Positions 59,084 to 64,000 of a stretch of 64,000 nucleotides of DNA are shown in pieces (positions within the stretch are counted from its first letter, which is position 1; every line of letters starts with the position of its first letter). Position numbers and translations under genes: made by a program. The notes under the pieces were generated by a model, which searched no databases, was not told where the DNA came from, and worked only from the letters and a program-made list of their open reading frames with translations. The DNA comes from Chaetoderma sp. LZ-2023a (lineage: Eukaryota; Mollusca; Caudofoveata; Chaetodermatida; Chaetodermatidae), in contig CM067370.1 of assembly GCA_034401795.1 (NCBI GenBank), positions 104,876,387-104,940,386 of the forward strand, given 5' to 3'.

Positions 59084-59614
59084 CTATACAGCTAACAGGG
59101 TTATTAACAATTCTTTCTCCTTGCTATTAATGATTCGTCCGATAGTTGAGCAATCTTTGAACAATATTGTTTCAGCCACTAAATTCACATATTTGGTTCC
59201 AAATTTACCAAGGAGCATATTGATATATACCCAAAAGCCTGTAGTTATGCGACACTGAGTAAATAGATGGTCTATTGTTTCCTCCTCAGTATTACATAAT
59301 AAGCACCGGTCTGTACTTGATATTTTACACATATAAGTAAGATGGCCGACCCATAGCCTTCGATGGAGTAATCGCCATGCCAGGGACTGTGCATTTCCTG
59401 GTAGACAAGGTAGATGTATTGCTTTCCAGGCATTTTTCCAGTTCTTTGGCGTGCATCCTAAATTGTTCCAATGCCTAACCACAATAGTAGTCTGTCTCCG
59501 ACTTTGCATTAGAATTCTATACCAGTCTCTAGATGCCATGTTGTATTTTATATGTTCTGACATAAATACTAATGTTGGTTGCAACATATCAATGTTGCCA
59601 CGTGCTTTCGGCAA
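59084..59614 (-). pseudogene. LINE ORF2 C-terminal zinc-finger segment
   Basis: The frame contains WRLLHRRLWVGHLTYMCKIS followed by CLLCNTEEETIDHLFTQC (about 59257-59310), the reverse-transcriptase zinc-binding motif (C-x2-C-x(n)-H-x4-C) of L1/Tx1 proteins. It is displaced by one frame change (about 59614-59680) from the preceding RT thumb segment. It continues to a stop at 59084, which is probably the natural end of ORF2. Confidence 0.8.
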
Positions 59615-59669
59615 TTTGAACCATACAGCAGGTATTGCATTCTTTATTCTAACAAATAAGCGCTGAGCA

Positions 59670-61073
59670 TCAATGTCTCATTAATGTTATTCTTGCTACA
59701 TCTTGCATCGCAATCCATTTACGAGATTTCGGATTTACCAAGTCATGTAAATATTGAATACCATTTTTGGCCATAGAGGGCAAATATAATACATCATCAT
59801 TATCACGAATCAACTCGTTGCCCCAAAGACGTTGCTCTAAGGCATCTTCCCAACAATTGGGTTGTGGCATTGATCGTGTAAATATTTTTAAGGCTTCGAG
59901 CTGTTCTTTATATACATTTGGAATCTTTTGATGATTAGGTGGCAGTTTATTGCACATAAATAAACATTCTACTGGAAATGGGTCAACGTACCTTTGGAAA
60001 AGTGCCCTTGAAACACTTGACCAAGATGAGTTTGAAGTAAGTAACTTATTCAAGAATTTCAATTTTAAAGAATCACACTTTGCTGAAACATTAACCAAAT
60101 CCAGGCCTCCGGCATGCTTTTCATTGGTGAGGATTGCCTGTGATACTAAATGGGCTTTGTCCTCCCATAAGAAGGACAAAAGTAACATGTTGATCTTTGA
60201 CTCTACTGATTTGGGCATGTGAACTACAGAAGCGGAATACCACAGTCCAGATAAAATTAAATTATTAAGGACAAATGTCCTGCCAAAGACAGTTAGGCGA
60301 CGTCGTTTCCAATTTAGTAATGCACACTTTAGCTTGGATAGCCTTTCTTCCCAGTTTATTATTACATTTTGTTCTCTACTAAAGTAAATACCCAAAATTT
60401 TTATGACATCATTTGAGCAGTTAATATCCGTCACATTATCAGTTCTGCCCTTTCAATCGCCCAAAAACAATCACTTAGATTTATCTTTATTGACTTTAAG
60501 TCCTGATGCCTTTTGAAGATCTGTTAATACTCCATTTAAAATTCTAAAATCCGTATTTTTACCCGCAAACACAGTCGTATCATCTGCATATTGAGAAACC
60601 TTTAGTCGCCTTTCTACGCCATGTATACATATTCCTTGAAGGTCATTGCGTTGCCTCAATGTGGCCCCCAACGATTCAATAGCTATGACGAATAGAAGCG
60701 GGGACAGTGAGCAACCCTGTCTGACACCTCGTTCCAACACTACAGGTTTGGATAGCTGATTGTTAACTAAATAGCAACTTGTTATATCAGTATATAAAAT
60801 ATTGACCCATTTAATAAATCTTGAACCAAAGCCAATATGGTCTAAAGACTTAAACAAGAAATCCCATTCTAGTCTGTCAAATGCCTTCTCGTTATCAAGT
60901 GCTATTATTGCTGCTGGGATACAATCCTTTTCAACTAATTGAATAAGGTCCCGTATAAGCAAGGTGTTGTTTAATATTGATCTTCCTGGCACAGAGCAGG
61001 TTTGATCATCATGAATGACTTCGCCTAGGACTGCGCCAAGTTTTAATGTTAGTGCCCGAGTAATAATCTTTTA
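59670..61073 (-). pseudogene. LINE ORF2 reverse transcriptase, C-terminal half
   Basis: In one frame across several stops (TAA at 61071-61073; two TGA between 60434 and 60473), the reading gives GRSILNNTLLIRDLIQL, AAIIALDNEKAFDRLEWDFLF, ERGVRQGCSLSPLLFVIAIESL and QYADDTTVF (catalytic YADD, about 60585). GIYFSREQNVIINWEERLSK and RRRLTVFGRTFVLNNLILSGLW follow in the thumb. All RT blocks A-E are visible, so the stops are decay rather than a change of gene. Confidence 0.85.
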
Positions 61074-62710
61074 ATCTACACAGAGTAGAGAGATTGGTCT
61101 ATAATTCTGTATTTTATTTCTGTCACCCCTCTTGTATATAAGCCGAACATATGCTTGGGCCATCGATGTAGGGAGATGCCCTTGCTTAAATATGCTGGTT
61201 GCAATTTCTTCTAATACTGGCCCAAATATGTGCCAGAATGTTTGATAAAATTCAACTGGAAGTCTGTCACATCCAGGAGACCTTTCTAACTTCATACCTT
61301 TGAGGGATTTTGTCAAATCATCAATTGTTACTGATTGGTCACAGCTTTCGCGACAAGAATCTGGAAGTCTTTTCGTTACATTAGCTAAAACATCTCTAGT
61401 TGCAGTTTCCTCGCTTCCCTCAGATTTATACAATGATTTGTAAAATTCGGATACTGTTTCAATCATTTCTGCATTTGAGCACACTGATACTCCATCATTA
61501 GTCTTCAGTGAGCGCATTAATTTCTCTATACCTCTTGCTTTTTCCAAGTTACAAAAGTAACGTGTAGGCTTTTCGCCCTCGGTGTGCATTTGTGCTCTTG
61601 ACCTTATTTTGGCGCCATCAAACTGATATTGCTCTATTTCATTTAGTCTACCTTTTAATTTAACTAATAGTTCGTAATAATTATATTCCCCATCATTAAT
61701 TTTCTTATTAATTTTATACAACGATCTCTGAAGCGCCTTTTTACGTTTTCGTATTTCACGTGCTTTCCTAATGGAATACTGCCTTGAAATATATTTCAGG
61801 TCTGATTTAGCATCTTCCCACCAGTCTGTTATACATTCATACGAACCTCTTCTTTCATCCCAATGCCTCCAACAACTTTCCACACATTTGCGGTAGCAAC
61901 TATCTCGTAGCAATGCTACATTAAGTTTCCAAAATCCATCTCCTCGTTTGACCCAGTCAGCATTGTCTAATGTGATGGAAAACATATTGTGATCAGAGAA
62001 AGTTACTGGTTTTATGTTAGTTTTACACATGTAACCTTTCAATGAACGTTCTACATAGATCCTGTCTAACCTTGAAGCTAACCTTCCATCAGTTGAAAAC
62101 CAAGTAAATTCCTGGCCTTCTGGATTTTCAATCCGATAAGTGTCTAACAAGCTTTTATTTTCACAAATGTGTTTCAAAATATTATGCCATGTGTCATTAA
62201 AATTAGACCTAGAGTTTCTGTCTTTAGCCTCGTCTAATATGCAATTAAAGTCACCGCCCATAATTAGGTTTTCAGGCGTTCTGTCTTGAATTATCGTGGA
62301 AACATCATTTAGAAATTCACGGCCCAATTGATGAGAGGTAGGTGCATAAAGGCACATCAAATTTAAACTTGTGTTTAGTACATCAATTGATACACAAATC
62401 CATCGTCCATTTGGATCTGATGACGACGATATAACGTCAACATAGTTGAGACAGCGGGGCAGGATAAGAATGGCCACTCCCGCACTATTATCTTGTGATA
62501 AAGAAAAAAACTCTGCCCTTTTGAAATATCTTTGAGAGATTCATACAGTTCAGCTTTTTGAATTTTGGTCTCTTGTAGAAAAGCAATATCAACTCTCTCA
62601 TTTGCTAATTCTTCAAGCAAGTGCCGCTGCTTGAATTCGGTATTTAATCCTCTGCAATTGATGGTGCAGATAATCATAATTTGTAAAATGATGTTTACAA
62701 CCGCCATCAT
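61071..62710 (-). pseudogene. LINE ORF2 endonuclease and RT N-terminus
   Basis: The frame from 62710 holds IICTINCRGLN (Asn) and IAFLQETKIQ (catalytic Glu). A frame change at the A7 run near 62505 leads to the 468-codon frame with LIMGGDFNCILDE (Asp/Asn, about 62255), TWFSTDGRLASRLDRIYV, and VTFSDHNMFSI (Ser-Asp-His, about 61995). A long linker with a basic coiled segment follows (RKAREIRKRKKALQRSLYK), then KLERSPGCDRLPVEFYQTFW and IQNYRPISLLCVD of RT. The native start is probably near the Met at 62710, next to ORF1. Confidence 0.85.
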
Positions 62711-62714
62711 TAGA

Positions 62715-64000
62715 TTAACTAAATTTGGGGTTTTTAGCTCGTTTCCTAGACCATTTACCTAATTTTCCTGCGAATTCAATATTTCCTAGTTCTACCACAG
62801 ACAAATATTCATATTTGGAAATATCAGAATCATGGCGCAGTAGACGATATTTCACGCCTCTCGCCGTTACATATGGCACTAACACTTCACCCCCTTCTGA
62901 TCGGTACATTACCATTTCATCTTTCATCTGTGAACTCTGTGTTTGAATGGACACATCTGATTCTGCAACTGACATTGTATCATCATCCATATCATTTACT
63001 TCAATCTCAGATTCTGAGCTATTGTCGTCTTTATGACGCATATTGCTACTTAAGTAACATTTGGCAGGAGCATCATTTACCATATCTTCAAGCTGACTTA
63101 AATCAAGTGGGCTTAGCGGAAAATCGACTGAACTTTCAGTCTTCTGAGTCCTAAACTTATCCTGTCCTAATTTTAATTCATCTTCTAAGGAGTTGTAAAC
63201 TGGCTCTTCTGTAAGATCATCATTTCCCTGCGTGTCTTTTACAGCAACGTTTGGCTCCACTGCATTTTGAGTATTTTCTTGACTTAAGGTTATACCCTCC
63301 TCTAATACATGAATGTCATCAACTGTAGCTACTTTAACAGGATTTGATGATTTGTTTGTGTCATTTACAGTGGCATGAACCAAAACAACAGCTTCCGTAG
63401 CGGTTGCATCAGAAGCATTTGACTCAGTTGCATCCTTTAATGGGCGATTATCTCCTGATACTGAGGGCTTGTTTTGATTTTTTGGACAGCGCCATTTAAA
63501 ATGGTCAACTGAACCACAGAGCAAACATTTGTTTCGATTGGGACAATCTGTTGCCAAATGGTCAGTACTTAGGCAGATCCGGCACCCTTTAATTTGCCCT
63601 CTATACCATAAGGGCAGGACAAAGCTGCCATCAAGCGTCAATCTGCTTGGTAAAGGGCTATCCACTTTATCAAACCAAATATGTCTTACACCATTTTCTA
63701 GTGTTCTGTCAAAGGGATACGTTTCCCGTTCAATCTTTTGCACTTTGCCATACTTCTTGAGTTCACTCATGATTCTGTCATCTGGAATTTCCAGTGGAAC
63801 TTTCATCTTCACTAGCAACCTATCTGACTCGATTTCCTCTACGTTACAAACTTCACCTTTTATAATAAGAACATCTTCCAGAAGCTATTCCTTGACCCCC
63901 TCATTTGACACTGTTATATTCCATACAGTTTTAGTAACATTGATAAGCCCCTGCAAAGTAGCAGGTCCCGCGCCAACGACGTCTTTTAACCCATGATACA
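62715..64000 (-). pseudogene. LINE ORF1 (gag-like, two CCHC knuckles), partial
   Basis: The N-terminal portion (about 64000-63890) reads GLKDVVGAGPATLQGLINVT and TVWNITVSNEG, then a TAG (63885-63887). The same frame resumes with EEIESDRLLVKMKVPLEIPD and continues for 367 residues. Paired knuckles CRICLSTDHLATDC and CLLCGSVDHFKWRC lie at about 63500-63585, followed by an acidic, Ser-rich tail. Tx1-type ORF1 proteins bind RNA with this arrangement. The start codon is outside the window. ORF1 ends at 62715, five bases from the first Met of ORF2, consistent with a bicistronic LINE. Confidence 0.82.

Larger units (their letters stand above)
58825..64000 (-). mobile_element. L1/Tx1-like LINE, cut by the right window edge
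   Basis: On the minus strand, ORF1 has a gag-like N-terminus and two CCHC knuckles. ORF2 has an APE endonuclease, RT with YADD and a C-terminal CCHC zinc finger, with no RNase H. This combination is typical of the Tx1 branch of L1 elements. The 5' end is beyond 64000. Stops and frameshifts make it inactive. Confidence 0.85.

Overview
This is a eukaryotic (invertebrate animal) genomic window, AT-rich and almost entirely made of transposable elements and their decayed remains. The mixture (Ty3/Gypsy, hAT, THAP/DDE, Academ-like XPG-nuclease transposons, I-type and L1/Tx1-type LINEs, a tRNA-derived SINE, and dispersed repeats carrying CCAAGATGGCCGCC) resembles marine invertebrates such as molluscs. 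The species cannot be named from the sequence. The only convincing host-gene piece is one 144-bp exon at 30213-30356 (minus) for a claudin/PMP22-like four-pass membrane protein.

Layout: 1-3190 holds a decayed minus-strand Gypsy pol. 3464-24500 is a very large Ty3/Gypsy retrotransposon with about 3.2-kb LTRs (5' LTR 3464-12325, 3' LTR 21242-24500). Its 5' LTR has been split by a 6.2-kb DNA transposon (5435-11599; an empty site survives in the 3' LTR) that encodes a double zinc finger, a large central region, an XPG/FEN1-like nuclease and a CXC cysteine-rich tail. 24501-34420 is spacer made of microsatellites and tandem or dispersed repeats, with the host exon inside. 34505-38340 is a plus-strand LINE (endonuclease, RT, RNase H). 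38340-41760 (with outliers near 34.3 kb and 45.1-45.8 kb) is a composite repeat built from two different hairpins plus TGACGTCA octamers. 42230-43340 is a tandem array of about 200-bp units. 46034-52410 is a minus-strand THAP-DDE transposase relic split by a complete but dead hAT element (46813-51688). 54199-58629 is a second, diverged relative of the XPG-nuclease transposon. 58800-64000 is a minus-strand L1/Tx1-like LINE that runs off the right edge.

The most notable object is the big Gypsy element. Its coding order is: SGNH-hydrolase-like region, gag (coiled coil, capsid-like, CCHC), protease, RT, RNase H, integrase, and then, in the same uninterrupted reading frame as the integrase C-terminus, a vaccinia-related-kinase (VRK) domain with P-loop, VIKV lysine, HGDIKASN catalytic loop and DYG motif. 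This looks like capture of an intronless host kinase by a retrotransposon. VRK kinases phosphorylate BAF, a DNA-bridging protein that affects retroviral integration complexes and is the target of the poxvirus B1 kinase. A role in controlling host chromatin or BAF is therefore an attractive but untested inference. The copy here is dead: it has a stop inside the kinase, frameshifts in gag and integrase, and altered RNase H and integrase catalytic positions. LTR divergence of roughly 2% (7 differences counted over about 318 bases) says the insertion is fairly recent.
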